From Ruania zhangjianzhongii (GTDB lineage Bacteria; Actinomycetota; Actinomycetes; Actinomycetales; Beutenbergiaceae): a stretch of DNA of 64,000 bases. This document shows, in pieces, positions 25,466-35,204 of the stretch (its first letter is position 1; the number at the start of each line of letters is the position of its first letter). A program made the translations under genes and the position numbers. Under the pieces are notes generated by a model, which did no database searches, was not told where the DNA came from, and saw only the letters and a program-made list of their open reading frames with translations. The stretch covers positions 2,532,882-2,596,881 of the forward strand of contig NZ_CP042828.1 in NCBI RefSeq assembly GCF_008000995.1, written 5' to 3'.

Positions 25466-26420
25466 CTGACCCGTCGACCACGTCCGCGCTCACGGTGCGC
25501 CCGTTCAGCAGGAAGCTCACCGTGCCCGAGGTGACCGGATCGCCGTCGACGGTCTCTACCGCGGCCACCAACTCACCCGTGGAGCCGTAGACCATCTCGG
25601 CATCCTGCACGCGCACCACGGTCTCGCTCGTCGCCGGGTTCACCGTGGTGGTCAGCGCGAAGGAGGCGGCGTTGAAGTTCCCGTGCCGCGGGAGGGTCAG
25701 CTCCACGGTGTGCTCTCCGGGCTGCCAGGACTCGGGCGCGGTGAACTCCGTCACGAACCCACCGTCGTCGCCCACCCGCACCGGGTCACCGACCGGTTCG
25801 CCGTCGACGACGAGCTGCAGGCTGCCCTGAGGCTGGCCCTCGTGGTCGGGCTGAGCGGTGAGCCGGCCCTCGATCGCGACCGCCTCGCCCGGGACAGCCT
25901 CCGGGGCGATCGTGGCCTCAAGGGCCGGATCGGCGGGGCTCACCTGGAGTTTGGCGGAGGCTTCGGCGTCGGTGTGGCCCTCGCCGGTGTAGGTGGCGCG
26001 GAACCAGTAGCCGCCGGTGTTCAGCGGGTAGCCGTGCACGGAGCCGAAGTCCGCAGTGGTGACCGGCACACTGGCTGACCCGTCGACCACGTCCGCGCTC
26101 AGGGTGCGCCCGTTCAGCAGGAAGCTCACCGTGCCCGAGGTGACCGGATCGCCGTCGACGGTCCCCACCGCAGCCACCAGCTCACCCGTGGAGCCGTAGA
26201 CCATCTCGGTGGCCTGAAGACTCACCACAGCCTCGGCCACCGCCGGTGACTCGGTGAGGTCCCGGGTGATGGCCGGCGCAGCCAGTGCCTGGCCGGGTGC
26301 TGGTGCAGGGGCAGCGTGGGCGCCCGGCACCACGATCATCGATGCGGCAACTGCCGCGGCCACCGTGCCGGCGATCCGGGCCGGCCGGGGAAGGTGGTGC
26401 CGCTTCGCGGGCACGCTCAT
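25466..26420 (-). pseudogene. 5' part of secreted Ig-like repeat protein, cut off by IS110 element
   Basis: About 318 residues. A signal peptide (RIAGTVAAAVAASMIVVPGAHA) is followed by Ig-like modules typical of extracellular actinobacterial proteins. The stretch EMVYGSTGELVAAVGTVDGD to DGSASVPVTT occurs twice with few changes, and the second copy is broken after DGSA by the insertion, which adds DM and a stop. AAGGAGTACC precedes ATG 26420. The product was probably a surface or matrix protein, and the strain should now secrete only a truncated form, if any. Confidence 0.85.
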
Positions 26421-26608
26421 CTCGGTACTCCTTGGTGGAAGTCACGGCACAGCGCGGGACTTGCGGCCCGGGTGCCCTGTCATCCCGACAGTAGAGGCGG
26501 TGTTGGAGGCACTCCAAGCCGTTGGCCAAGAGTTCATCAATGCGTCACCAAGGGCGACGGCGCAGGCCGGGGTGGCAGTCCGGCCTGGCGGGTGCGGGTG
26601 TGGCTAGG

Positions 26609-28018
26609 TCAGGAGAAGTCGAGCCCGAGGAGAGCGTTCTCGGTGACCTCGGCCAGCGCCGGGTGGATCCAGTACTGCTTGGTGGCCACCTCGCGCACGT
26701 CCAGATCGAACGCCAGCACGGTGATCATCTGGTGGATCAGCGTGGCGGCCTGCGGGCCCAGGTAGTGGGCGCCGAGGAGCTTGCCGGTGTCCCGGTCGGC
26801 CACCAGCTTGCAGATTCCGGTGGTGTCCTCCATCGCCCAGCCGTAGGCCACATCGCCATAGTTCTGCACCTTGACCGTGACCGCATAGCCCTGGCCGCGC
26901 GCCTCGGCCTCGGTCAGGCCGACGGTGGCGATCTGCGGGTGGGTGAAGATCGCGGACGGCACGTGCTCGTGTGGCATCGCCTGCAGGTCCTCGGGATGGA
27001 GCAGATTGTGCCGGACGGCGCGCATCTCGGCGTTGGCGACGTGCTTGAGCATGTACGGGGAGGACACGTCCCCGAGTGCCCACACGCCGTCGGCAGTAGT
27101 GGACCGGCCGTACTGGTCGACCTGCACGCCGCCCTGGTCGGTCATCGCGATGCCACCGGCCGCGAGGTCGAGCCGGTCGCCGTTCGGGATCCGCCCGGTG
27201 GCCACCAGAAGCACGTCGGCGGTGACCGTAGCGCCGTCGTCCAGGCGCACGCTCACCCCCTGCTCGGACTCGTCGGCGCCGACCACCGTGCGGCCGCGCA
27301 GGACCGTGAAGCGCTCCGCGGCGAGGTTGTTGAAACGCTCGTGCAGATCGGCGTCCAGGTGGCGCAGCAGCGGGGAGCGGGAGACGACGGTGACCTCGAC
27401 CCCCAGGGCGTCGAAGACGTGCGCGAACTCCATCGCGATGAACCCGCCGCCGACGATCACCAGCGACTTCGGCAGCTCGGGCAACCGCATGATGTCGTCG
27501 TTGGTGTGATAGTGCACGCCGGAGGCGGTGATCGCCTCCGGGATGAACGGCCGGGAGCCGGCAGCGATGACGATCTGGTCGCCGGAGATGATCTTCTCGT
27601 CCGCTCCCTGCCCGGTGCGCAAGGTGCGTGCACCGACGAACACGGCGTGCTGGTCGTAGACATCGATGTTCGGTGTCTCGGGGCCGCGGCGGTAGGCCTC
27701 CCCACCCGCGGCAATCAGATCGATGCGCTGGTCGAAGATGCGGGTGCCGATACCCGGCCAGTCGACGGCGTTGACCTGGGCGTCGAGGCCGAGCCGGCCG
27801 GACTGGGCGGTCTCCAGGGCGACATCGGCCGCGTACACGTGCATCTTGGTGGGAATGCAGCCCACGTTCAGGCAGGTACCGCCGAAGGTGCCCTCCTCGA
27901 CGATGGCGATCGACCGGTCGTCGAACTCCGGGCCGGGGATCGAGTTTCCCGATCCGGTACCGATGATGATCAGATCGTAGCGGGCGTCTACTGCGATGTC
28001 GGGTGCCGGGCTAGCCAT
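26609..28018 (-). CDS. mtr: mycothione reductase
   Basis: A 469-residue flavoprotein disulfide reductase that reduces oxidised mycothiol with NADPH, keeping the thiol pool of Actinobacteria reduced. The FAD motif is DLIIIGTGSGNSI, and the redox pair is in GTFGGTCLNVGCIPTKM. The NADPH domain has VIVGGGFIAMEFAHVF, and the dimer-interface catalytic His is in QYWIHPALAEVTENALLGL. GTGSGN and NYGDVAYGWAMEDT are hallmarks of mycothione rather than glutathione or lipoamide reductases. A -10-like TAGTGT lies 6 bases before ATG 28018, so the message may be leaderless. Confidence 0.93.
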   Translation of the reverse strand: MASPAPDIAVDARYDLIIIGTGSGNSIPGPEFDDRSIAIVEEGTFGGTCLNVGCIPTKMHVYAADVALETAQSGRLGLDAQVNAVDWPGIGTRIFDQRIDLIAAGGEAYRRGPETPNIDVYDQHAVFVGARTLRTGQGADEKIISGDQIVIAAGSRPFIPEAITASGVHYHTNDDIMRLPELPKSLVIVGGGFIAMEFAHVFDALGVEVTVVSRSPLLRHLDADLHERFNNLAAERFTVLRGRTVVGADESEQGVSVRLDDGATVTADVLLVATGRIPNGDRLDLAAGGIAMTDQGGVQVDQYGRSTTADGVWALGDVSSPYMLKHVANAEMRAVRHNLLHPEDLQAMPHEHVPSAIFTHPQIATVGLTEAEARGQGYAVTVKVQNYGDVAYGWAMEDTTGICKLVADRDTGKLLGAHYLGPQAATLIHQMITVLAFDLDVREVATKQYWIHPALAEVTENALLGLDFS

Positions 28019-28090
28019 AGTTTGACACTATCCGCTCGCGCGGGCGCTTCCGGACGGCCGGCGGCGGGCGCGTGGCGGGTAGACCAGACT

Positions 28091-28160
28091 CGTCGGAGGT
28101 ACCTTCCACGATCGGAGGCAAGCTGTAACCTCCCTCGGATCGTGCAAGGTACCTCCGACG
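28091..28160. repeat. palindromic repeat, family 2, copy 2
   Basis: Perfect 15-bp arms (CGTCGGAGGTACCTT and AAGGTACCTCCGACG) enclose a second pair, CACGATC and GATCGTG, and GGAGG/CCTCC, so the whole 70 bases can fold into one long hairpin. It shares blocks with 20611-20675. It lies between the glnA 3' end and the mtr start. Confidence 0.72.
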
Positions 28161-28171
28161 GGCGAACGTCA

Positions 28172-28316
28172 GCGGGGCTCGGCTACGCGGGACCTCGTTC
28201 CTCGGCCCCACTCCGCCTCACTCCTCACAAATCTGTACCTGTGACGATTTGCTTGCGGGGCTCGGCTACGCGGGACCTCGTTCCTCGGCCCCACTGCGCC
28301 TCACTCCTCACAAATC
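28172..28316. repeat. 62-bp direct duplication at the glnA 3' end
   Basis: Bases 28172-28233 and 28255-28316 are identical but for one base. The second copy includes the glnA stop codon and its last codons, so the first is a duplicate of the gene end plus downstream DNA. Each copy can form a GGGGC...GCCCC stem and may serve as a terminator. Confidence 0.82.
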
Positions 28317-29732
28317 GTAGTAAAGCTCGAACTCGTGGGGGTGTGGGCGCACGCGCACGGCATCCACCTCATTGGTGCGCTTGTACTCGATCCAGGTGTC
28401 GATCAGGTCCGGGGTGAACACATCACCCTCGGTGAGATAGTCGAAATCTGCCTCGAGGGCGTTCAGCGCGCCGGTGAGGGAGTCCGGCACCTGCTCGATG
28501 TCCGCGTGCTCCTCCGGCGGCAGCTCATACAGGTCCTTGTCGATCGGCTCCGGCGGCTCGATCCGGTTCTTCACCCCGTCGATCCCGGCCATCAGCATCG
28601 CCGCGAACGCCAGGTACGGGTTCGACGAGGGGTCCGGTACCCGGTACTCCACCCGCTTTGCCTTCGGCGAGGCCCCGGTCACCGGAATCCGGATACACGC
28701 GGACCGGTTCCGCGCCGAGTACACCAGGTTGACCGGCGCTTCGAACCCGGGAACCAGGCGGTGATAAGAGTTCAGCGAAGGGTTGGTGAACGCCAGCAGG
28801 CTCGGCGCGTGCCGGAGCAGCCCGCCGATGTACCAGCGCGCCATGTCGGAGAGACCGCCGTAGCCGCGCTCGTCGTAGAACAGCGGCTCGCCGCCGGCCC
28901 ACAAGCTCTGGTGGGAGTGCATCCCGGACCCGTTGTCCCCGAAGATCGGCTTCGGCATGAACGTGGCCGACTTGCCGGCGTTCCAGGCCACGTTCTTGAT
29001 GATGTACTTGAACTTCATCAGATCGTCGGCCGCCGAACGCAGCGTGTTGAACCGGTAGTTGATCTCCTGCTGCCCGGCGGTGCCCACCTCGTGGTGCGCC
29101 CGCTCGACCTCGAGGCCCGCGGCCTGCATCACGGTGACCATCTCATCCCGCAGGTCGGCCATCTGGTCGTTCGGGGAGACGGGGAAGTAGCCGCCCTTGT
29201 ACCGGGTCTTGTAGCCGCGGTTGCCGCCGTCCTCGTCCCGGCCGGTGTTCCACGCGGCCTCGTTGGAGTTGATGAAGTAAAAACTCGCCTCGGGGCTGGT
29301 CTGGAACCGGACGTCGTCAAAGATGTAGAACTCTGCCTCGGCCCCGAAGAACACCGTGTCCGCGATACCGGTGGAGGTCAGGTACGCCTCGGCCTTGGCC
29401 GCGATGTTGCGCGGGTCGCGCGAGTACGGCTCGTCGGTGAACGGGTCCACGATGGAGAAGTTGACCACCAGGGTCTTCTCCTTGCGGAACGGGTCCACGA
29501 ACGCGCTGGTCACGTCGGGTACCAACTTCATGTCCGACTCGTGGATCGCCTGGAAGCCGCGGATGGAGGAGCCGTCGAACATCAGGCCCTCGGTGAACGC
29601 CTCGCCGGTGAACGCCTCGACCGGGATGTTGAAGTGCTGCATCACCCCCGGGAGGTCGCAGAAGCGCACGTCGACGAACTTGACGTCCTGCTCCTTCGTG
29701 AAGGCGATGGCCTCCTCGGCACTACTGAACAT
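28308..29732 (-). CDS. glnA: glutamine synthetase, type I
   Basis: A 474-residue GSI that makes glutamine from glutamate, ammonium and ATP as a cytosolic dodecamer. It has the beta-Grasp N-terminus ([19 protein letters not shown]), the [10 protein letters not shown] loop, the latch [13 protein letters not shown], the ATP site [10 protein letters not shown] and the adenylylation tyrosine region [12 protein letters not shown] 29732 follows GAGGAGCAACGG, and the upstream in-frame start is rejected for lack of such a site. A four-part GlnR-type box is found 50-87 bases upstream. The divergent neighbour is an RDD protein, a common arrangement in Actinobacteria. Confidence 0.95.
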   Translation of the reverse strand: MFSSAEEAIAFTKEQDVKFVDVRFCDLPGVMQHFNIPVEAFTGEAFTEGLMFDGSSIRGFQAIHESDMKLVPDVTSAFVDPFRKEKTLVVNFSIVDPFTDEPYSRDPRNIAAKAEAYLTSTGIADTVFFGAEAEFYIFDDVRFQTSPEASFYFINSNEAAWNTGRDEDGGNRGYKTRYKGGYFPVSPNDQMADLRDEMVTVMQAAGLEVERAHHEVGTAGQQEINYRFNTLRSAADDLMKFKYIIKNVAWNAGKSATFMPKPIFGDNGSGMHSHQSLWAGGEPLFYDERGYGGLSDMARWYIGGLLRHAPSLLAFTNPSLNSYHRLVPGFEAPVNLVYSARNRSACIRIPVTGASPKAKRVEYRVPDPSSNPYLAFAAMLMAGIDGVKNRIEPPEPIDKDLYELPPEEHADIEQVPDSLTGALNALEADFDYLTEGDVFTPDLIDTWIEYKRTNEVDAVRVRPHPHEFELYYDL

Positions 29733-29781
29733 CCGTTGCTCCTCGGTGTTGGTGTGTTGCCGCACACGCTATTGCGACGGC

Positions 29782-29819
29782 GTTTCTGCGCCGTCACCGC
29801 AATGTGTCGGCAATGTTAA
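29782..29819 (-). promoter_or_regulatory. GlnR-type binding site upstream of glnA
   Basis: On the minus strand, TTAAC-n6-GACAC-n6-GTGAC-n6-GAAAC follows the actinobacterial GlnR consensus gTnAC-n6-GaAAc repeated twice, with exact 6-base spacing throughout. It lies between 50 and 87 bases upstream of the glnA start. This suggests nitrogen control by a GlnR-like OmpR-type regulator not encoded here. Confidence 0.75.
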
Positions 29820-29898
29820 CCGCACCTAGGTGAGCCGTGGGCGCGGCGACCTTCATCTGGACACTCACCTTCCGCCGTCGACGGCGTAACCTGGCCTG

Positions 29899-30303
29899 GT
29901 GAGTGACGTCACCCAGGATCGGGGTTCTCAGGCCTCCCGCGGCTCGCGGGCAGACGAGGACGCGCCGCAGTTCCCGGGCTACTGGGGCCGGCGGATCGCG
30001 GCGATCTGCATCGACTGGGCGCTGGCCTCGGCGATCAGCGCCGGTTTCTTCGCCTACGACCCGATGGCCACCCTGGCGGTCTTCGGCCTGATGACGTTCC
30101 TGCTCGTCGGCACCGCCGGCACCACGATCGGGCACCGGATCCTCGGGGTGGGGATGCGCACGCTGGCCGGCGGCCTGCCCGGTCCGCTGCGCGGACTGGC
30201 GCGCACGGTGGGGGTGCTGCTGGTGATCCCGGCGGTGGTCACCGACCCGGTCGGTCGCAGCCTGCACGACCGGTGGTCCGGGACGCAGGTCGTGCGGCTG
30301 TAG
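29899..30303 (+). CDS. RDD-family membrane protein
   Basis: A 134-residue protein with a polar N-terminus and three transmembrane helices. The family signature appears as GYWGRRIAAICIDWALASAIS (R and D of the RDD motif) and GTTIGHRILGVGMRT. RDD proteins are thought to move small ions or solutes, and their roles are poorly known. GTG 29899 lies 7 bases after TAACCT, a likely -10, so it is probably leaderless. Confidence 0.82.
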   Translation: MSDVTQDRGSQASRGSRADEDAPQFPGYWGRRIAAICIDWALASAISAGFFAYDPMATLAVFGLMTFLLVGTAGTTIGHRILGVGMRTLAGGLPGPLRGLARTVGVLLVIPAVVTDPVGRSLHDRWSGTQVVRL

Positions 30304-30391
30304 AGGCGGCGAGCACCCACCGGCACGCGCGCGCTCACATCGACCGCTGGTTTCACCCTGATCGGCGCCCACACGGGCGTACAGTTCGGCC

Positions 30392-31561
30392 ATGACCGGA
30401 AGCAGACAGCGGGTGGTGATCCTCGGCGCCGGGTTCGGCGGCCTTGAGGTGGCATCGATGCTCTCCCAGGCGCTGGGCGACGAGGCGGAGACCACCCTCG
30501 TCGACCGCGCGGAGAGTTTCGTGTTCGGGTTCTCCAAGCTCGACTTCATGTTCGGCCACACCGAGGCCGAGCATGTGCGGCTGCCCTACGCCGACGCGGC
30601 CCATCCCGGTGTGCGGATGGTGCGCGCCGAGGTGCTCGGTATCGATCCGGTGGCGCGCACTGTCACCCTCAGCTCCGGTGAGCTCGCCGCGGACATCCTG
30701 GTCATCGCCCTGGGCGCTGACCTCGATCCGGCTGCGACCCCCGGACTGGTGGAAGCCGGGCACGAGTTCTACACGGTCCCCGGTGCCGAGGCGGCTCGCG
30801 ATGCGCTGCAGGCGTTCGACGGCGGCCGGGTGGTGGTCGCGGTGACGTCCACGCCGTTCAAGTGCCCGCCCGCGCCGAGCGAGACGGCGCTGCTGCTGCA
30901 CGACTTCCTCACCGAACGGGGGCTGCGGGACAAGTCGACGATCGACCTGGTGATGCCGTTGCCGAAGCCGGTGCCGCCCTCGCCGGCAGCGTCCGAGGTG
31001 ATCCTCGCGGCGTTCGAGGAGCGGGGGATCGGTTGGCATCCCGGCCAGCTGGTGCGCTCGGTGGACCCGGCGGCGCGCACGGTTGCGCTGGGCGACGGTG
31101 GCGAGATGGCGTTCGATCTGCTGCTCGCGGCTCCGAAGCATCACGCGCCTCAGGTGGTGGTCGACGCTGGCCTGACCGAGGACGGCTGGATCCCGGTGGA
31201 CCGGCGCACGTTGCGCACCAGATTCGACGGTGTCTTCGCGGTCGGGGACGTCACCAGCGTCGGCACACCCAAGGCCGGGGTCTTCTCCGAGGGGCAGGCC
31301 GCAGTGGTCGCCGAGCAGATCATCGAGCAGGTGCGGGGAGGATCGTCTGCGGCCGAATACGGGGGCCAGGGAGTCTGCTTGATGGAGTTCGGTGGCGGGC
31401 AGGTGGCGAAGGTGGACGTGACCTTTGCCCCGGACCGTGCGCCGTACGGCGGAATGGTCGGGCCATCGGTGGAGAACGCCCAGGAGAAGCAGTCGTTCGG
31501 CGCCGAGCGGGCCCGCAGGTGGTTCGGGCGCGACTGGGTTCCGGTGCCCGCACGCAAGTAG
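30392..31561 (+). CDS. FAD-dependent pyridine nucleotide-disulfide oxidoreductase family protein (sulfide:quinone reductase-like)
   Basis: A 389-residue flavoprotein. The N-terminal Rossmann motif is VVILGAGFGGLEVASML, a Cys lies in TSTPFKCPPAPSETALLL, and the second FAD motif is FDGVFAVGDVTS. This order fits the sulfide:quinone reductase/flavocytochrome c sulfide dehydrogenase group, where PxKCPPAPxE is a typical segment. Only one or two Cys of the SQR trisulfide set are seen, so it may reduce another substrate. A -10-like TACAGT ends 6 bases before ATG 30392. Confidence 0.78.
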   Translation: MTGSRQRVVILGAGFGGLEVASMLSQALGDEAETTLVDRAESFVFGFSKLDFMFGHTEAEHVRLPYADAAHPGVRMVRAEVLGIDPVARTVTLSSGELAADILVIALGADLDPAATPGLVEAGHEFYTVPGAEAARDALQAFDGGRVVVAVTSTPFKCPPAPSETALLLHDFLTERGLRDKSTIDLVMPLPKPVPPSPAASEVILAAFEERGIGWHPGQLVRSVDPAARTVALGDGGEMAFDLLLAAPKHHAPQVVVDAGLTEDGWIPVDRRTLRTRFDGVFAVGDVTSVGTPKAGVFSEGQAAVVAEQIIEQVRGGSSAAEYGGQGVCLMEFGGGQVAKVDVTFAPDRAPYGGMVGPSVENAQEKQSFGAERARRWFGRDWVPVPARK

Positions 31562-31595
31562 TCGGTGCGTGCAGGTGGTCTCCCCGCGCTCTCTG

Positions 31596-33572
31596 CTACC
31601 CCACGTGCACCCGAGGGCGTTGACTGATATCCGGTTCGGCTCGGCGCAGGATCTCGCGCGTGACCGGGGCGATCTCGCCGGCTCCGAGGACCAGGAAGCG
31701 GAGCAAGTTGGTGAGCGGGTTCCCCTCCGTCCAGCCGAAGTACATCTGCGGTACCTCCGCAGTGATGTTCCGCAGGTACAGCAGAACCGAGGCGATGGAG
31801 TTCGGTATGGCCGGGCCGTGCACCTCGAGGACCCGGTACCCGTGCCGGGTCGTGCCGTGGACGTTGAGTTCGGTCTCGAACTCGGACGAGTCCTCGACGA
31901 CCACCTCCAGGAAGAAGACATTGGCGTCTGCGGGCAGGTGGTGAACGACGGTGACCGCAGCGAGCTTCTCCCGGTAGGTGAGCGTCCCCTGCTCGCGGGG
32001 ATCGCGGGCGATGAGGTACAACGGCCCCTGCTCCAGGGCGACCCGGAACTCTACTGCCGTGGCGGCCAGGCGGACCCCGGTTGCGTGCAGCTCGAACGAA
32101 CGTCGGGCCCTGGAGGCGAAGGAGATCACCAGGAGGCCACCGATGAAGATCCCGGCGGTGCGGATACCGTCGGGACGCTCCACGATATTGGCAACCGTGG
32201 TGTAGACGAACACCAGGGTGATCAGGGCGAAGCCCACCGTGGCTCGCCGCTGTCCCTGCTTCCGGGCAGAGAGCATCACGGCGACGGCTGCCGAGCTGAT
32301 CAGGACCAGCACTCCGGTGGCATAGGCGCCGCCCTGGGCGTTCACGTCCGCGTCGAAGGCCACGGTGACGGCGAAAGCGACCGCCAGCAGCACCAGCACG
32401 AGGGGGCGGGAGGCCCGGGCCCACGGTGGCGCCATGCCGTATCGCGGCAGAAAGCGTGGCACCAGGTTCAGCAGTCCGGCCATGGCCGAGGCTCCGGCGA
32501 ACCAGAGGATCGTGATCGTGCTGAGGTCGTAGACGGTCCCGAACCCCTCGCCCACCTGCTCATGGGCCAGATAGGCCAGTGCTCGCCCGGTGGCCTGGCC
32601 GCCGGGTTGGAACTCCTGGCCGGGGATCAGCAGCACAGTGGCGAAGTTGGAGGTCAGCAGGAAGGCGCTCATGATCACCGCGGCCGTGCTCAGCAGGCGT
32701 GTGGTGCCCCGGATGCGGCCCTCCGGGCGGTCCTCAGTGTCTCGGGCCGCACCGCGCACCTGGGGCATGACGGCGACCCCGGTCTCGAATCCGGAGAGTC
32801 CGAGGGCGAGTTTCGGGAACACCAGGAGGGCCAGTGCCACCGCGATCACCGGGTTGCCGTGAGCTGTGGTGACAGCCGTCCACCAGTCGCCGATGACGAG
32901 CGGCTGACCAAGCACCTGGATCAGGCAGATAAGGATCAGTACTGCGGTCAGCGCCAGGTAGGCCCCGACCACGAGTACCGCCAGGCCGATCGCCTCCCGG
33001 AAGCCGCGGAGGAACACGACGCCCAGCGCACCCAGTAGCCCCAAGGTGATGCCCACCTCATGGCCGGCGAGTCCGGCAGGCATGAAGGGGTTGTGGATCA
33101 GGTGTGCGGTGGCGTCGGCCGTCGACAGCGTCATGGTGATCATGAAGTCGGTCATCGCGAACCCGAGGAGCGTCAGCACGAGAAGTTTCCCGCGCCAGTG
33201 CGGCAGCAGGCGTTCGAGCATCGCGATCGAGCCCGCCCCGTGCGGGCTCTCTCGCGCCACCCGCCGGTACACCGGCAAAGCTCCGAGCACGGTGACCAGC
33301 ACCAGCACGAGGGTAGCCAGCGGGGACAGCACGCCGACGGCCAGTGCGGCGATCGCCGGCTGGTAGCCGAGCGTGGAGAAGTAGTCGACGCCGGTCAGGC
33401 ACATCACCCGCCACCACCGGTGCCGCAGATCCTTCTCGCCGGCACGCGCGAAGGGCCCATGGCGCAGGCCACGAAACTCGGGCAGGTCGTGCAACAGCCA
33501 TTGCCGGAGCCTCGCACCGCCTGAGGGCTTCGGCCGACGGAACCGATCCGGAGATCGGCCCAGCGAGGTCAC
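31596..33572 (-). CDS. APC-superfamily transporter (amino acid permease type)
   Basis: A 658-residue transporter with about 12 helices (residues 55-475) and a cytoplasmic C-terminal part of some 180 residues. [20 protein letters not shown] is the first unwound helix of the fold. [17 protein letters not shown] is in the region of helix 3, and [18 protein letters not shown] resembles the conserved APC segment. The soluble tail ([21 protein letters not shown] ...) has no domain I can name. GTG 33572 has AGGA upstream. It converges with the flavoprotein gene, 34 bases away. Confidence 0.8.
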   Translation of the reverse strand: MTSLGRSPDRFRRPKPSGGARLRQWLLHDLPEFRGLRHGPFARAGEKDLRHRWWRVMCLTGVDYFSTLGYQPAIAALAVGVLSPLATLVLVLVTVLGALPVYRRVARESPHGAGSIAMLERLLPHWRGKLLVLTLLGFAMTDFMITMTLSTADATAHLIHNPFMPAGLAGHEVGITLGLLGALGVVFLRGFREAIGLAVLVVGAYLALTAVLILICLIQVLGQPLVIGDWWTAVTTAHGNPVIAVALALLVFPKLALGLSGFETGVAVMPQVRGAARDTEDRPEGRIRGTTRLLSTAAVIMSAFLLTSNFATVLLIPGQEFQPGGQATGRALAYLAHEQVGEGFGTVYDLSTITILWFAGASAMAGLLNLVPRFLPRYGMAPPWARASRPLVLVLLAVAFAVTVAFDADVNAQGGAYATGVLVLISSAAVAVMLSARKQGQRRATVGFALITLVFVYTTVANIVERPDGIRTAGIFIGGLLVISFASRARRSFELHATGVRLAATAVEFRVALEQGPLYLIARDPREQGTLTYREKLAAVTVVHHLPADANVFFLEVVVEDSSEFETELNVHGTTRHGYRVLEVHGPAIPNSIASVLLYLRNITAEVPQMYFGWTEGNPLTNLLRFLVLGAGEIAPVTREILRRAEPDISQRPRVHVG

Positions 33573-33743
33573 GGCGCAGTCCTGCGGATGACTTTCGCTC
33601 GTATCGCTCGTGCCTCACCGGGCCGTGCGTTCATGGCCCTATCTTCGAGCTAACCGGCAGAACGTGCCATCCGTGCGCTCAGCAGGGTCGTCGACAGCGA
33701 TCCGGTCGTTGCTCGACAACCTCCCTGCGCAGCCGGTCAGTCG

Positions 33744-34460
33744 TCAGCGGCCGCGCATACCCTTGCGGTCCGGGCGGGCACGGCGCGGGTCCACGCCCTT
33801 CGGGATCGGCAGCGCGTGCGACTTCAGCGCGCGCAGCCGCTTGGATACCTCGGCGGTCTCGTTCTTGGTCAACTGGGGCTTCTGCTTGCGCACCTTCGAG
33901 GCGATCTTCGGCAGCGGGATCTGGCCCTCGTCCCGGCCGCACTGCAGCAGCACGATCGGCACGTTCGGTACGATCCGCGCCACCCGCTTGCGCTCACTCT
34001 CGAGCAGCTTGGGTACCCGGTGTGCCGGTCCTTCGGCGATCAGCACCACACCCGGGCGGCCGACGGCCCGAAACACCATGTCCTGGTGGCGCGGGTCGAT
34101 CGCCACCGGTTCCTCCTCGATGTTCCACCCCCGCTTGATCGTGCCGAGCGCGGCGGAGACGGCGCCGGGCTCACCCTCGATCCGGCGGTAGGCCACGGTC
34201 TCGGCGCGGCGGGCGAGCACAAACATCGCCGCCAGGAGACCGAACGGCACCGACATCAGTGCGAAGTAGACCACCTGGTCGAAGAGCAGGCCGATGGCCA
34301 CCCCGATGGCGACCACACCGAGGAAGATGCCGAGCAGCACGAACGTGATCGACGGTTGGGCCCGCCGCACCATCTGGAAGACTTCCCAGATCTGGTGGTA
34401 CCAACGCTTCTTCTTCGGCTTGGGCGCCGCGCCCGCATCTGTGGTGTTCTTCTTCGCCAT
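33744..34460 (-). CDS. DUF4191 membrane protein
   Basis: A 238-residue protein of the actinobacterial DUF4191 family (the mycobacterial member also lies near lipA and glnA). A Lys-rich N-terminus is followed by two transmembrane helices (about 38-60 and 66-86), then a cytoplasmic domain with GWNIEEEPVAIDPRHQDMVFRAVGRPGVVLIAEGP and a basic C-terminus. Function is unknown. A -10-like TAGGCT lies 10 bases upstream of ATG 34460. Confidence 0.88.
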   Translation of the reverse strand: MAKKNTTDAGAAPKPKKKRWYHQIWEVFQMVRRAQPSITFVLLGIFLGVVAIGVAIGLLFDQVVYFALMSVPFGLLAAMFVLARRAETVAYRRIEGEPGAVSAALGTIKRGWNIEEEPVAIDPRHQDMVFRAVGRPGVVLIAEGPAHRVPKLLESERKRVARIVPNVPIVLLQCGRDEGQIPLPKIASKVRKQKPQLTKNETAEVSKRLRALKSHALPIPKGVDPRRARPDRKGMRGR

Positions 34461-34514
34461 GATGGGTCCCAGCCTACCGGTCCGCCGACGCCCCGATGGC
34501 GCTGTGCGCCGGGC

Positions 34515-35168
34515 TCACAGACTGGAGTGGAGGGCGGCGTGGACGAGCGCGTCGGCAGCCGGCGGATCGGCGGCAGCGTCCACCGAGGCGAGGACGACGC
34601 CCGGCCTGATCTGCTGCCACCAGCTACCCCGGACCAGTAGCACCAGGGCGCACCCGTTCAAGGCGTTCACCCCGGCACCGGTCTGTGCCGCCACCGCGTG
34701 CACCGCAGTGTTCACCACGGCCCAGTCGATCACGTCCTGGCCGCCGCGGGCGGCCTGCAACTGTTGGTCCACCCACCGGCGTGGGCTCGGCCGGACCGCT
34801 CGCGCAGCGGCCTGCAGGGCGGGGCGTTCCTGGAGTGCGGCGAACCGGGGCGGATCGGCTGCCGCCGTCAGTTCTGCGCGCAGTCGACGGGTCACCTTGC
34901 CCCAGCTCTCGGTCACCTGGTCCGGGCGGAGCAGCTGGCGCCGGCACTCGAGCTCGACCAGCTCCCGCCACCAGGCGTGCCACTCGATCCCGGCAGCCTG
35001 CTGGTCCACGTCCAGCGCGATCGGCGCCGGGGGGTCGGTGAGCGGCGGAGGCACGTCGTCGCTGGCGGGCACCGCCAGCCCCGCGCCGTCCCGCACGCGC
35101 AGCGCGAGGTGCAGCACGTCGCTCACCTCGACGGCGAACCGCCAGGAGCGTGTGCCTGCCAGCTTCAT
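34515..35168 (-). CDS. hypothetical protein, 217 residues
   Basis: Not recognised. It has no signal peptide or membrane helix, and is Ala/Arg/Trp-rich with a DVLHLALRVRDGAGLAVPASDDVPPPLTDP start (in part) and a C-terminal HALV..AL helix. The frame keeps actinobacterial codon bias over its length, and it lies between lipA and the DUF4191 gene on the same strand, so it is likely real. Its start is 37 bases from an 18-bp tandem repeat array. Confidence 0.6.
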   Translation of the reverse strand: MKLAGTRSWRFAVEVSDVLHLALRVRDGAGLAVPASDDVPPPLTDPPAPIALDVDQQAAGIEWHAWWRELVELECRRQLLRPDQVTESWGKVTRRLRAELTAAADPPRFAALQERPALQAAARAVRPSPRRWVDQQLQAARGGQDVIDWAVVNTAVHAVAAQTGAGVNALNGCALVLLVRGSWWQQIRPGVVLASVDAAADPPAADALVHAALHSSL

Positions 35169-35204
35169 CGGTCGGCTGGTTTCGGGTCAAGGCGAGTTCC
35201 GCAA

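Noticed and set aside
18003-26420. Prophage or integrative element covering the accessory region
   Set aside because: No integrase of phage type, structural phage genes, conjugation genes or attachment repeats were found. The region has two separate insertion sequences and host-like genes.
34515-35168. Other frames of the gene between lipA and DUF4191 as coding
   Set aside because: The other frames give Arg/Gly-rich sequences without structure. The minus-strand 217-residue frame has the better wobble bias and start.
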